Source of the DNA: Bradyrhizobium sp. Arg816
GTDB taxonomy: Bacteria; Pseudomonadota; Alphaproteobacteria; Rhizobiales; Xanthobacteraceae
DNA: 64,000 bases
Direction of reading: 5' to 3'
NCBI RefSeq assembly: GCF_029989365.1
Contig: NZ_JAPRAQ010000001.1
Location: 868,001-932,000 of the forward strand
In this document: one piece after another, positions 9,388 through 18,201 of the stretch
Numbering within the stretch: position 1 is the first letter of the stretch
How the letters are laid out: each line of letters starts with the position of its first letter
Made by a program: the position numbers and the translations under genes
Notes under the pieces: generated by a model
The model's database searches: none
What the model was told of the DNA's origin: nothing
Seen by the model: only the letters and a program-made list of their open reading frames with translations

Positions 9388-9846
9388 CTATTTGACGTAA
9401 AAAAGCTGAAAAGGGATGACGACGACCGCGCCGAACCAGTTGCCGTCGTCGCTCTTGCTGTCGCCGCCCTGGATGCTCGGGCCGTGCCCCTGCTCGCTCC
9501 AGAACCGCAAGGCCACGCCGGGCTCGGCGTTGTAGATCGTCTTTGAGCGAAACAGCGTGTCGACCTGCCCCGCGAGCGCCAGGTGATCGGCGAAGCCGTA
9601 GCCCTTCGGCACGAACACGCTCACGGCGATGTTGCCGGTCGCAAGCCACACCTGGTTGCCCGGCAAGCCGACGCCGCGCAGGCGATCGTCGAGCTGCACC
9701 ATCTCGCAATAGCACCACGGCGACGGCGGCGACGGCGGCCAGGTCGTCTGCGGCGGATCCTCGTTCTGGAACTGGACCGGCGCCGCCGTGAATCCCGCCT
9801 CGAGGAAGGCGCGCGCGGCCGCAACGGCGCCGGAATAGTCACCCAT
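9388..9846 (-). CDS. Tail terminator / tail-completion-like protein
   Basis: A 152-residue protein beginning MGDYSGAVAAARAFLEAGF and ending with an IPFQLFYVK strand. It sits immediately upstream of the tail tube gene, where tail terminator proteins (lambda gpU-like, DUF4128-like) usually lie. The N-terminal helix followed by beta strands fits that fold. A proline-rich insert (PPQTTWPPSPPSPW) is unusual. The role is inferred from position. Confidence 0.65.
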   Translation of the reverse strand: MGDYSGAVAAARAFLEAGFTAAPVQFQNEDPPQTTWPPSPPSPWCYCEMVQLDDRLRGVGLPGNQVWLATGNIAVSVFVPKGYGFADHLALAGQVDTLFRSKTIYNAEPGVALRFWSEQGHGPSIQGGDSKSDDGNWFGAVVVIPFQLFYVK

Positions 9847-9855
9847 AGACTTGCC

Positions 9856-10326
9856 CTACCTTGCCCGGATTTCCAGCGCCGGCTGGCGCGACAGCCAATC
9901 CTGCCGCGCCTTCTCCGACATCCGCCGACCAGGCCGCAGCTGCTTGGAGAACGCCGCAAAGTCCGCGATTCCACCGAACCGCACCGGCATGAAGGTGAAC
10001 TTGACGGCCGCGCGGTTGCCATAGCGGCCGGCAACCATCACCGCGGTGTCCTCGTAAATATGCGGCGGCACGGACATGGTCAGGCGTCCGATCTCGATCT
10101 TGCGCGCATAGGGCACCGGATTGGAGATGTTGATCTGGTCGCCAGGCCGGAACGCCGCGACGTCGCCGCCCTGGACCACCTGACCGTTGAGAAACACGGT
10201 ATGGCTGTCGCGATAGAGACCGGGATGCTCGTCATCACCGGAGCCGACCGGGGAGCGATCGCGCAGCGTCGAAAGCGCGAAATCGACGATGTCCTGCATC
10301 GCCAGATAACGGACAATGATCCGCAT
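9856..10326 (-). CDS. Phage head-tail connection / neck protein, HK97 gp10-like position
   Basis: The ATG at 10324-10326 gives 156 residues beginning MRIIVRYLAMQDIVDFALST. The upstream gene stops 4 bases earlier, which supports this start over longer in-frame extensions. The C-terminus is basic (RRMSEKARQDWLSRQ). Genes in this slot encode neck or gp10-like proteins joining head and tail, but no family motif is certain. Confidence 0.6.
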   Translation of the reverse strand: MRIIVRYLAMQDIVDFALSTLRDRSPVGSGDDEHPGLYRDSHTVFLNGQVVQGGDVAAFRPGDQINISNPVPYARKIEIGRLTMSVPPHIYEDTAVMVAGRYGNRAAVKFTFMPVRFGGIADFAAFSKQLRPGRRMSEKARQDWLSRQPALEIRAR

Positions 10327-10330
10327 GGGC

Positions 10331-10633
10331 TCATTTGCCGATACTGCTGTCGACCTTGACGAGCTCGTCGGACGTCCCGGTGACGATCTCCTCGACCTCG
10401 GTGGGCACCAAGCCGTTAAGGGCCTGATCGCGCCGCGCCGCCTCGATCGCCTGCAGCATCTGCTTGCGCGCCTGACGCAGCGCCGCCTGCTGGGCTTCCT
10501 GGTGCGCCTTGGCGGCGTTGAGGCCGCGCAGATCCCCATTGGCAATGAAACGCAGCTCGGTCGCGGTAGAGATCTCGTTCTGCGCCGCCTCGAGCCGACG
10601 GCGATAGTCAGCCTCGTCGAACACCTGTCCCAT
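10331..10633 (-). CDS. Small helical phage protein, function unknown
   Basis: A 100-residue, mostly helical protein beginning MGQVFDEADYRRRLEAAQNE with an alanine/glutamine-rich middle (AKAHQEAQQAALRQARKQ). Its start overlaps the preceding gene's stop by one base. It lies in the connector segment of the late operon. A coiled-coil structural or assembly role is plausible, but there is no recognisable domain. Confidence 0.6.
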   Translation of the reverse strand: MGQVFDEADYRRRLEAAQNEISTATELRFIANGDLRGLNAAKAHQEAQQAALRQARKQMLQAIEAARRDQALNGLVPTEVEEIVTGTSDELVKVDSSIGK

Positions 10634-11010
10634 CAGCCACGCACCTGCAGCTCGAGCGCGATCAGGATGCCGGCGATGCGGCGCGTGGAGTCGTCAGCGC
10701 CCTGGATCGCGACCTCGGCGCCGCGGATTACCAGCTTGTCGTCACTGGTTAGCGGCAGCATCGTCGCGAGCGCCACCTTGCCGGCCGGCACCGTCGCGGC
10801 GGGGTCGTTGAGCAGGATGACCCTGCGGTCGCCCTGCCGCACAGCCCCCACGATCTCGGACGGCTGGTACCCGACAACACGTGCCAGCGCGACCGCTTCG
10901 GCCACAGCCGCCCGTGAGGCGCCCGTGCCGGCATAGCGCCGCACGGTGACGGCCTCGCCAACCTGCGCGAGCTGGCGGCGATGACTTGCCAAGGCCTGGT
11001 CAGGCGTCAC
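10633..11010 (-). CDS. Phage connector-region protein, function unknown
   Basis: A 125-residue protein beginning MTPDQALASHRRQLAQVGE, with a beta-rich C-terminus (KLVIRGAEVAIQGADDSTRR). The pattern (short helical start, VTVRR, then strands) resembles small head-completion proteins of HK97-like phages. It is separated from the upstream gene by 3 bases. The assignment is positional only. Confidence 0.6.
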   Translation of the reverse strand: MTPDQALASHRRQLAQVGEAVTVRRYAGTGASRAAVAEAVALARVVGYQPSEIVGAVRQGDRRVILLNDPAATVPAGKVALATMLPLTSDDKLVIRGAEVAIQGADDSTRRIAGILIALELQVRG

Positions 11011-11013
11011 CGG

Positions 11014-11457
11014 TCAGCCCTCGGCCTTATCCGACGTCGTCGACGTGATGACCTGCCCGACCGCCCCACCCTCGCCGCCGGCCGAGCCGCTCGACGAGCC
11101 CGAACCATCGTTTGGGCCGCCATTGCTCCCGGCGGTCATGCGGTCGATGACCTTGTCGAGCGCCGCGCGGGTCTGCTCCAGCGAGCCGACATGGTCACGC
11201 AGCGCCGCGTGCTGGTCGTCGATATCGTTGAGCACTGTGTCGTAGCGCTGACCTGTAACGGCCAGCTCGCCCTCGACCTTCTCCGCCCGCGTCAGGCGCG
11301 AAGCAAAGCCGGCCAGCTCGATCGGCCGGCCGATGGAACGTTTCGTCATGTCGATGACCTCCAGAATTGACGGATCGCGCTCGATCGCGACCAGCAGCCG
11401 GCGCAACCGCAGGCGCCGATGCGCGACCAGGACGAGCACGGCGACGTCGACGACCAC
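11014..11457 (-). CDS. Phage protein with N-terminal hydrophobic segment, function unknown
   Basis: The likely start is the GTG at 11455-11457, directly after the TGA of the upstream gene, giving 147 residues. The N-terminus (VVVDVAVLVLVAHRRLRLRR) is a hydrophobic segment followed by arginines. The middle is helical (RYDTVLNDIDDQHAALRDHV) and the C-terminus is a serine/glycine-rich tail. A shorter start at an internal ATG (MTKRSIGRP) is possible. No family is recognised. Confidence 0.5.
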   Translation of the reverse strand: MVVDVAVLVLVAHRRLRLRRLLVAIERDPSILEVIDMTKRSIGRPIELAGFASRLTRAEKVEGELAVTGQRYDTVLNDIDDQHAALRDHVGSLEQTRAALDKVIDRMTAGSNGGPNDGSGSSSGSAGGEGGAVGQVITSTTSDKAEG

Positions 11458-11458
11458 A

Positions 11459-11770
11459 TCACTTGCTCTTGACCTTGAGGCGGATGGTTTGCTCCAGCGC
11501 AGCGCCGGCCCTGGTCTTAATCCGGTTGCGAATGTCATAACCCTCGCCGGCCTCGCCGCCGGAGATCCAGACAGTCGCGACCTTGTCGGTATTGCCAGCT
11601 TTCGGCGAAACCAACCCGCGCGGCAGCTCGAAGGTCGAGGCCTCGATCGCGTCGCCTTCGGCCAGGCGAGCGGACCAATCGAGCTCATAATCAGCGGTCT
11701 CGTCGGTCAACTTGGCCGGCCAGACGGCGCGAACCAGGCCCTGCGGCAGGACGAAGGTGCGGACCGGCAT
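11459..11770 (-). CDS. Small phage structural protein, possibly fiber-tail adaptor-like
   Basis: A 103-residue beta-rich protein beginning MPVRTFVLPQGLVRAVWPAK. The pattern WSARLAEGDAIEASTFELP resembles a small family annotated as fiber-tail adaptor in HK97-like rhizobial prophages. That recollection is tentative. Its ATG overlaps the stop of the connector gene by one base. Confidence 0.55.
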   Translation of the reverse strand: MPVRTFVLPQGLVRAVWPAKLTDETADYELDWSARLAEGDAIEASTFELPRGLVSPKAGNTDKVATVWISGGEAGEGYDIRNRIKTRAGAALEQTIRLKVKSK

Positions 11771-12474
11771 CAGTAGAGCGACAGGTTGGAGAGAAGCCCG
11801 GCGATCGCGTTGCGCGTCACCGCGGCGAATTCGGGGTTGTTCTGGTAGCGCTGCGAGCCGATGCCCTCGACGCGGTCCTCGAGCAGCATCTGGTCCCGCG
11901 TCATCAGCGGCAGCAGGTCGCGCACGGCCAGGCAGACCGCCTGCGTCAGCTGGCGCGGCATGATGTTTTGGATCTCGTCGTAACCGCAGGAGAAACGGAC
12001 GCGCACGGAGGCATCGTCGACGCGCGCAATCGGCCAGTTGCCCTGGTAGACCGGCGCGATCGCTTGGCGCTCCAGCGGCGCCCCAAGGCCGAGAATGCGG
12101 TAATCCGACCCGAGCACCAGCGTGCGGTCGACGCCGGCGACGTCGAAATATTTCACCGAGACGATCGAGAGCAGCGGCGCATAGGGCAGCGGGATCGCCA
12201 GCGGATTGTTGTACGGCGCCACTCTGCGGCGCCGGTCATTGAAGGAGCGCAGCTGCAGCTCCCAGGTCTGCTCGCGCAAGGCGCGGCCGAGCCAGCCTGA
12301 AGCCGCGTCGAGATTATCGACCGCGGCATAGATCGCGGCCTGGATGCTCAGATCCTGATCGGCGCCTGAGATGCCGAGCATCGCCTTGCAATCGGCGAGC
12401 GTCACCACATCGTCGGTCGGCGGCTCGATCAGAACCGCCCGGCCGCCATCGCTGATGTCGTTATTGCGAAACAT
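11770..12474 (-). CDS. Head-tail connector protein (HK97 gp6 / phiE125 gp8-like)
   Basis: The ATG at 12472-12474, preceded by a GGGGAT Shine-Dalgarno, gives 234 residues beginning MFRNNDISDGGRAVLIEPP. The segment VTLADCKAMLGISGADQDL followed by a helical IQAAIYAAVDNLDAASGWLG is the hallmark of gp6-like connectors (phiE125 gp8 family), which form a ring below the portal. The C-terminal half (VRVRFSCGYDEIQNIMPRQL) also fits that family. Confidence 0.8.
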   Translation of the reverse strand: MFRNNDISDGGRAVLIEPPTDDVVTLADCKAMLGISGADQDLSIQAAIYAAVDNLDAASGWLGRALREQTWELQLRSFNDRRRRVAPYNNPLAIPLPYAPLLSIVSVKYFDVAGVDRTLVLGSDYRILGLGAPLERQAIAPVYQGNWPIARVDDASVRVRFSCGYDEIQNIMPRQLTQAVCLAVRDLLPLMTRDQMLLEDRVEGIGSQRYQNNPEFAAVTRNAIAGLLSNLSLY

Positions 12475-12503
12475 GACGATATCCCCGATGGCGGCCGACG
12501 TGG

Positions 12504-12863
12504 TTACTTCTGAGCCGTCTGCGCCGCGACGGCTTCCGCCTCGCGCGCATCGACCGCGGCAACGATCGCAGCGATGATCTCGGCTTTCTTGGTCGCACCC
12601 TTCAGGTCGATGCCGTTCCGCTCGGCGCCGGCCTTCAGCTCGTCGACCGTGCTCGCATCCAGCTCGGCGCGCCACTCGGACTTGGCCTGCGCGCGTGCGG
12701 CCCCCTCGAACCGGGCCTGATCCTCCACGGTCGGCAGACGCGCGCCGCCGATCTTGATTTGGCGATGAGCCTCGGCGTCGTCGAAACCACCATGGAGATC
12801 GCCGGGCCGCAGCTCGACGCCTTCAGCGGTGGTATGGTGGGCTAGCATCACAACAGCTTTCAT
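12504..12863 (-). CDS. Small phage protein with SAP/HeH-like C-terminus
   Basis: A 119-residue protein beginning MKAVVMLAHHTTAEGVELRP. The C-terminal segment STVDELKAGAERNGIDLKG followed by TKKAEIIAAI resembles the helix-extended-helix or SAP-like motif used in phage and Rho-type nucleic-acid-binding proteins. It lies just after the capsid-gene terminator. Similar proteins occur between capsid and connector genes and are of unknown role. Confidence 0.6.
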   Translation of the reverse strand: MKAVVMLAHHTTAEGVELRPGDLHGGFDDAEAHRQIKIGGARLPTVEDQARFEGAARAQAKSEWRAELDASTVDELKAGAERNGIDLKGATKKAEIIAAIVAAVDAREAEAVAAQTAQK

Positions 12864-12896
12864 CGGGTCTCACCCTTCGTTGAAAAATGGGGCTTA

Positions 12897-12926
12897 CATA
12901 AAAAGGGCCGGAAACTGTCCCGGCCC
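12897..12926 (-). terminator. Intrinsic terminator after the major capsid gene
   Basis: On the minus strand a GGGCCGG/CCGGCCC stem with an 8-base loop is followed by TTTTTATG. It lies 28 bases past the capsid stop and would lower transcription of the connector and tail genes relative to capsid. Confidence 0.75.
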
Positions 12927-12953
12927 CTCTCCCCCGTTGCGTCCCGAAGGCGA

Positions 12954-14204
12954 TCAGGACGCCGCGTTAACGAACAGCTTCACCGCGCCGCCGACGTCGA
13001 TCAGATTGCCGCCGGAGCGCAGCCAGGCGAGGAAACCGACCTGGCCGAGCTTGGTGTAAGCAGAGTCCGTGAAGCGGAACATGGTCACGTCCATCACGTC
13101 GCGGATCGTGTACTCGTTGAGCTTCCCGTAAGCGATCGACTTGGCGCTCGCGGCCATCACCGCCATGTCCTGGTTGACCTGGATGGGATCGCCGAGCAGC
13201 GAATCCGGGATCTTGCCGGCCTTGCCACCGGTCGGGACCGCGAAATCCCAGCCGGGCACGAAGATCGGCCGCAACTGGCTGTCCTTGATCTTGCGGATCA
13301 CCTTGACGCTGGAGTCGTGCATCATCCACTTGCACTCGCCGGTCTCGCGATAGGCCGGATCGACCGAATGCTGCATGTCGATCAGGCTGTCATAGATGAT
13401 CGCCGTGACCTGGCTGGTGCCGTTGCCGGCGGTCACGCCGGTCGTGGCCGCAGTGATGATGCCATTGGGCTCGCTCGACCCGTCACCCAAGCCCACCGTG
13501 AACTTGGTATTGGTGATGCGGCCAAGACGCGTCGACGCACGCTTGATCACGAACGCCTCGACATCGACCTCGCTGTCCTGCAGCAGCTCGAACGGGACGG
13601 CGATGATCTTGGACGAGAACTTGTAGACATTCAGAGCAACCATGCCGAAGGACGGGTCAGCCGCCGTGGCCGTCGTGTTCTGCGGAATGATTTCGCCGGT
13701 CTCAGAGGTGCCGTCCGAGGTCGGGTAGTTGATCGGGTTGCCCTGTCCGGTCTGAATCACGGTCGCAACGGAGCGCATCCCGCCGAAGGCCTTGAGCGCG
13801 TCGAGAACCGTCTTCTGGACCTCGGTCTGGACCGTGAAGCCGCCCTGGCTGTTGGTCGTGGTCGACATGGTCGCCCGGATCTTGGTCCAGTCCTCAGCCG
13901 ACATCACGGCGTCGCCGCCACGCACCCACTTGGCGAACAGCGTCGAGGCTTCCGACTTCTGGTCCTGGCCAACGCGCAAGGCGGCGTCAACGACGAGATC
14001 ACGCTGCAGATTGTCTGCGGCAGCCTGGATCACGCGCTCGTTGCGCTTGATGTTGGCCTGGATGTCGACGAGCTGCGCGTCGAGTTTGTCCCACTCGGGA
14101 CCATCGACCGCGGCATTCCACTTGTCGGCGGGCTTGTCCGCCATCGTCTGCATGACGGCCACGATGGCCGCGCCCTGCGCTCTCAACTCCTGAAGTGAAG
14201 CCAT
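12954..14204 (-). CDS. Major capsid protein, HK97 fold
   Basis: A 416-residue protein downstream of portal and ClpP-type protease genes, as in HK97. The first ~110 residues are helical and charged, compatible with a delta/scaffold domain that the protease would remove. The remainder has capsid-like features: VQTEVQKTVLDALKAFGGMR near 124, INYPTSDGTSETGEIIPQN, and a C-terminal AWLRSGGNLIDVGGAVKLF. Such proteins form the icosahedral shell. A strong terminator follows. Confidence 0.9.
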   Translation of the reverse strand: MASLQELRAQGAAIVAVMQTMADKPADKWNAAVDGPEWDKLDAQLVDIQANIKRNERVIQAAADNLQRDLVVDAALRVGQDQKSEASTLFAKWVRGGDAVMSAEDWTKIRATMSTTTNSQGGFTVQTEVQKTVLDALKAFGGMRSVATVIQTGQGNPINYPTSDGTSETGEIIPQNTTATAADPSFGMVALNVYKFSSKIIAVPFELLQDSEVDVEAFVIKRASTRLGRITNTKFTVGLGDGSSEPNGIITAATTGVTAGNGTSQVTAIIYDSLIDMQHSVDPAYRETGECKWMMHDSSVKVIRKIKDSQLRPIFVPGWDFAVPTGGKAGKIPDSLLGDPIQVNQDMAVMAASAKSIAYGKLNEYTIRDVMDVTMFRFTDSAYTKLGQVGFLAWLRSGGNLIDVGGAVKLFVNAAS

Positions 14205-14282
14205 TTACTGTCCTTTCATGACATGGCTAGAGACCGCCTTGGCCGGATGGCCGCGGCGCTTGTCCTGCTCGGCGCGGCGCGC

Positions 14283-15098
14283 TTAGGCAGTTCGTGCGAG
14301 CAGGTGCGCTTTGCGCCGGCGCTGGCCCTGCTCATGTTCGGCGGCCGCGATCGCCGCGGCCTTTGCGAGATCCTGCTGATCGCGGGCGGCAAGCGCCGCA
14401 TCGACGGCGGCGCGGATCTTGTCGGCGACCGACGGCGCATCCGGTTCCGGCGGCGCCGGCGCACGTGCGAACGCCGAGACGTCCCAGCGCGCCCGCGCGT
14501 TGGCCTCGGCCTTGTCCTTGTCGCCGGCCATCTCTTCGGCCAGGCCGCAGTCGATCGCCTCCTGCGGTGTCAGCCAGGTCTCGGCTGCCATCAGCGCCAT
14601 GAAGGCCGCAGCATCCTTGCTGCCGCGCGCGGCGTAGGTGTCGGCGAGCTGGCCGTCGATCTTTTCCAGCAGCTCGGCGGTCGCCATCAGGTCGTCGGCA
14701 TTGCCGATGCCCCACGTCCAGGCCTTGTGAATCATCATCATCGAGGCCGGCGCCATCACCACCCTGTCGGCTGCGATCGCCACAACCGACGCCGCCGACG
14801 CCGCGTAGCCGTCGACATGCGCGATGATCTCGCCGTCGTATTCCCGCATGATCTGTGCGATGCCGACGCCGGCGAAGACGTCGCCGCCAGGCGAGTTGAT
14901 GCGCAGGTGGACCGTTCCGGACATCCCGCGCATCGTCTTGGCGAAGCCCTGCAGCGAGACGCCGCCGAACCACTCGGCCTCGATCTCGCTCGACACGATC
15001 ATGTCATAGAGCTCGATCGTGTTGCTGGCCGCGTCGGCGCGGAAGCTGCCGCGCTTGGCGTTGGCCGCGAACAGGTTGAGGAGACGACGGTCTTTCAT
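14283..15098 (-). CDS. Head maturation protease, ClpP-related
   Basis: A 271-residue serine protease of the ClpP/crotonase fold. The oxyanion segment INSPGGDVFAGVGIAQIM is followed by GYAASAASV, with the nucleophile most likely Ser101, and by MMIHKAWTWG with His124. The C-terminal third is alanine-rich and helical. In HK97-like phages this enzyme cleaves the capsid delta domain during prohead maturation. It overlaps the portal gene by 4 bases and lies 78 bases upstream of the capsid gene. Confidence 0.9.
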   Translation of the reverse strand: MKDRRLLNLFAANAKRGSFRADAASNTIELYDMIVSSEIEAEWFGGVSLQGFAKTMRGMSGTVHLRINSPGGDVFAGVGIAQIMREYDGEIIAHVDGYAASAASVVAIAADRVVMAPASMMMIHKAWTWGIGNADDLMATAELLEKIDGQLADTYAARGSKDAAAFMALMAAETWLTPQEAIDCGLAEEMAGDKDKAEANARARWDVSAFARAPAPPEPDAPSVADKIRAAVDAALAARDQQDLAKAAAIAAAEHEQGQRRRKAHLLARTA

Positions 15099-16432
15099 GC
15101 TGCAGCGTCCTTTGGTTCGGTTGAGCCCTGGTCCTTGGTCGCCGGCTGCGCCGAGCCGGCGTTGACGCCAAGCTCGTCGGAGTCGGCATCAGTCTTGCGC
15201 GGCATGCGCAGCTTTGCCCTTGCCTCATTCGGTGTGAGGATGCGCGGTTCGCCGGCGCGGCCGACGCCGACGCGCAAGGATTCGTACAGCGTCTTGGTGT
15301 CGGCCTGCTCGAGGTCGGAAGTGTCGAACACCGTCACCCGCGAGCGCGTGCGGAACAGCTTACGATCCAGCTCGCGCTCGATCTTGTTGAGGTACGGCCG
15401 CAGCGTGTAACGCACGAAGCCGATCGACATCGCCTCGACGCCGGAGCCCCAGGACGTCGTCTTTTCGTTGTGCCCGATCATGAAGGGCGGCACGCCATAG
15501 GCGCGCGCGATCTCCTCGATTTGGAATTGCCGCTGGCCGAGCAGCTGCATGTCGCTGGCCGACAACTGCAGGCTGGTCAGCTTCAGTCCGGAGTGCAGCA
15601 GCATCGGCCGATGCGCATTCTCGGTCGAGCGATGCCGCTCGTCGATCAGGCCTTGCAGCTCCTTGATTTTTGGCTCGCCGAGCTGCTGCTCGGTCGACAG
15701 CGCATAATCCGGCCGCGCTCCGTTGGTGAAAAAGCGCGCCGCGTATTCCTGCGCGGCGATCGCGACGCCGCCGGCGTTGCGCAGCGAGTACCGCAGCGGC
15801 GTCATGCCGCGCAGACCATCGAACCCGAAACCGGGAATGTGGATGATGTCGTCCTGGTCGAAATCGCGGGTCTGGCCGACCACCTGGCCGTTGGCGAGAT
15901 ATTCCGGCGCGATCCTGTACACCATCCGGCCGGTTTCCGGCACGATGCCGTTGACGACACGCAGCGGATGCACGGGCTCGAGTCCAACCGGCTTAGACAT
16001 GCGGTCGCGCCGGATGATCGCGAAGGCATCGCCCTCGGACAGGATCGACTTGACCAAATATTCCCAACCGATCGGCGCCGGCCAGCGCACCGACATCTCC
16101 TCATTGAGTACCCACAGCAATGGGTCGTCGAAGATCCGCGAGCGCTCGCCGGTCGGGATGTCGACGTTCATCATGTGAACCGGCATCGTCTGGATCGCTC
16201 CCGAGATCAGCGCCCAGCAGGCATAGATCGCGGTCACCGTGGCCGCGGAATACTCGGTCAGCGCCGGCAGGCCGCCGCCGAAATTCGGCCCGAACAGATC
16301 GGCCCAGGACTGCGAGCCGCGGACGATTTCGGTCAGCGGCACCATCTGCGTCGCGTTTTTCGGCGGCTCGAAATCGTCGGGCACGCGAACAGCAGGCGCC
16401 GAGGTGCCAAGAACGTCGGTAATCCAGCTCAT
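15095..16432 (-). CDS. Portal protein, HK97 family
   Basis: A 445-residue portal with recognisable family segments: AIYACWALISGAIQTMPVH near 69-87, LVKSILSEGDAFAIIRRDR, and IARAYGVPPFMIGHNEKTT near 312. It forms the dodecameric DNA channel at one capsid vertex and docks the terminase. The start overlaps the TerL stop by 4 bases, indicating translational coupling of the packaging genes. Confidence 0.92.
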   Translation of the reverse strand: MSWITDVLGTSAPAVRVPDDFEPPKNATQMVPLTEIVRGSQSWADLFGPNFGGGLPALTEYSAATVTAIYACWALISGAIQTMPVHMMNVDIPTGERSRIFDDPLLWVLNEEMSVRWPAPIGWEYLVKSILSEGDAFAIIRRDRMSKPVGLEPVHPLRVVNGIVPETGRMVYRIAPEYLANGQVVGQTRDFDQDDIIHIPGFGFDGLRGMTPLRYSLRNAGGVAIAAQEYAARFFTNGARPDYALSTEQQLGEPKIKELQGLIDERHRSTENAHRPMLLHSGLKLTSLQLSASDMQLLGQRQFQIEEIARAYGVPPFMIGHNEKTTSWGSGVEAMSIGFVRYTLRPYLNKIERELDRKLFRTRSRVTVFDTSDLEQADTKTLYESLRVGVGRAGEPRILTPNEARAKLRMPRKTDADSDELGVNAGSAQPATKDQGSTEPKDAAA

Positions 16433-18195
16433 AGCAAGACCAACCCCGCAACAGGTGCCGCCGGCGCCATCGCGATCGCCTCGGTCATGACCGCGGCGAC
16501 GATGCCGTCGATCGAGTCCTCGGACCGCTTTTTGGCCGGCACGTAATTCATGTTTTCGTCAAAGCGCACGTTGCAGTGACCGATCATCCAGCGCGCGACC
16601 GGATGGCCGCCGTGATCCATCTCGCCGCCGAAAACCTTGCGCTCGAATTCCTTGGTGCCCTGCCCCAGCGACTTGGTGCCGAACCGCATCTCGACGAACA
16701 GATCCTCCGGCTGGCCTGCCTTCACCATGCGGTTGTAGAATTCCAGCGCGTTCCAGGAGTCCCAGCCGATCTTGGTCACGCGAAAGTCGGCGCAGGCCCG
16801 CAGCGCGGCCTCGATCGCATAATCCAACTCGAACACCCCGCCGGGAATTGGCGTGATCGCGCCGGCCTCGACCCATTGATCGAACGGCGTGCGCTCGGCC
16901 TTGGTGCGCGCCTCGATCGTCTCGGTCGGCAGCCAGAACCGCCAGACGAACTTGGTCCGCTCGCACTTCTCGACCGGCGGAAAACGCAGGCACATCGACG
17001 CCAAGTCGAATGATTTCGTGGAGTCGAAACTGAGGATGCACTCGCGACCTTTCAGTGCGTCGAGATACGTTTTCCACGCATTCGGGTCGGGCGTCGCGGC
17101 GTCCCATTTCCGCACCGAGATCCAGCGCGCGAAATCCTCGACCCACTGGTTGAGGTGGTAGCGCCGGAACGCGGCCTCGGCCGCCGGCGTCACGGCCTTG
17201 GAGATCTCGCGCTCCAGGAAGGCCATCGTCGGCGACAGGCCGAGCGACGGATTGGCCGCTCGCCAGGCCTCCTTGTCCCGCCAGTCGGCGTCCTCGTCCG
17301 CTGCAAAGATTACAACCAGGGTGGTCGGATCGTCGATCCGGCCGTCGAGGATCTTCTGCGACTCCTCCCACAGCTTGAAGCCGGTCTTTTGCGACTTCAG
17401 ACCGGCAGTCGAGGCGTAGAGCCGCATCGGTTGCAGCGATGCACCTTCGCCCTGGCGCAGCGTGTCGGCCAGCTCGGTCGACACCCATTCGTGCATCTCG
17501 TCGCCGACCGTGACGAACGGTGCGCGCCCGTGCTTGCCCTTGGCTTTGCCAGGCATCAGCCGGAACGCCGAGCGCAGCTCCGCATTCCAGAGCTGCTTGG
17601 CAAACACCTTGATTGGCTCGCCCGTGGTCGGCGAGCGAAACACGCCGGGCGCGTAGGCGATCATGTCGCCCATCTTGTCGAACACTTCGCGCGCCTGACT
17701 CTCGTCGTGCGCAAAGCAGAAGCCCGCACCGCGGCGCTGGCCCTCGATCGCCCAGAACAGCAGCGCCAGCGCGGCGAGAAACTCGCTCTTGCCGTTTTTG
17801 CGCGGCACCCACAGCCGCAACTCGCAGAACAGCCGGACGTGGACCTGCGTCGGCCGCATCGTCTCCGGATCGAGGATCTCGGTCGGCGCCTTCCATCCGA
17901 TCAGCAGTCGGATGATGATCTCTTGCCACGGCGACAGCCGGAACGGCAGGCCTGCGAAACGACCAACCGTCAACTTGAACCAGGTCGGCCAGCGATCGAC
18001 CACGGCCTGCGCCTTGGTCGCATCGTACCAGGCGCCCGGCACCGCGGCCGCGCGCCGCCAAGCGATCCGCGCCCATGAATAACCCAGCTCCTCGACCGCG
18101 TGCGTCAGCCATTCCGGTTCCGGATAGAGTTCCGGCCCCGCGACCGCCGCGATCGCAAGCGCGGACGTGTCCGTCTGCGGTTTCCAGTCCTGCAT
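16429..18195 (-). CDS. Terminase large subunit
   Basis: A 588-residue packaging motor of the Terminase_1/HK97 type. The ATPase domain has a Walker A-like PRKNGKSE (131-138) and a Walker B VTVGDEMHEW with Asp232-Glu233. A C-terminal nuclease domain follows, with acidic residues in ILSFDSTKSFDLASM (about 390-404). It cuts concatemeric DNA and pumps it through the portal. The gene lies between TerS and portal with minimal spacing. Confidence 0.93.
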   Translation of the reverse strand: MQDWKPQTDTSALAIAAVAGPELYPEPEWLTHAVEELGYSWARIAWRRAAAVPGAWYDATKAQAVVDRWPTWFKLTVGRFAGLPFRLSPWQEIIIRLLIGWKAPTEILDPETMRPTQVHVRLFCELRLWVPRKNGKSEFLAALALLFWAIEGQRRGAGFCFAHDESQAREVFDKMGDMIAYAPGVFRSPTTGEPIKVFAKQLWNAELRSAFRLMPGKAKGKHGRAPFVTVGDEMHEWVSTELADTLRQGEGASLQPMRLYASTAGLKSQKTGFKLWEESQKILDGRIDDPTTLVVIFAADEDADWRDKEAWRAANPSLGLSPTMAFLEREISKAVTPAAEAAFRRYHLNQWVEDFARWISVRKWDAATPDPNAWKTYLDALKGRECILSFDSTKSFDLASMCLRFPPVEKCERTKFVWRFWLPTETIEARTKAERTPFDQWVEAGAITPIPGGVFELDYAIEAALRACADFRVTKIGWDSWNALEFYNRMVKAGQPEDLFVEMRFGTKSLGQGTKEFERKVFGGEMDHGGHPVARWMIGHCNVRFDENMNYVPAKKRSEDSIDGIVAAVMTEAIAMAPAAPVAGLVLL

Positions 18196-18201
18196 GCATC
18201 G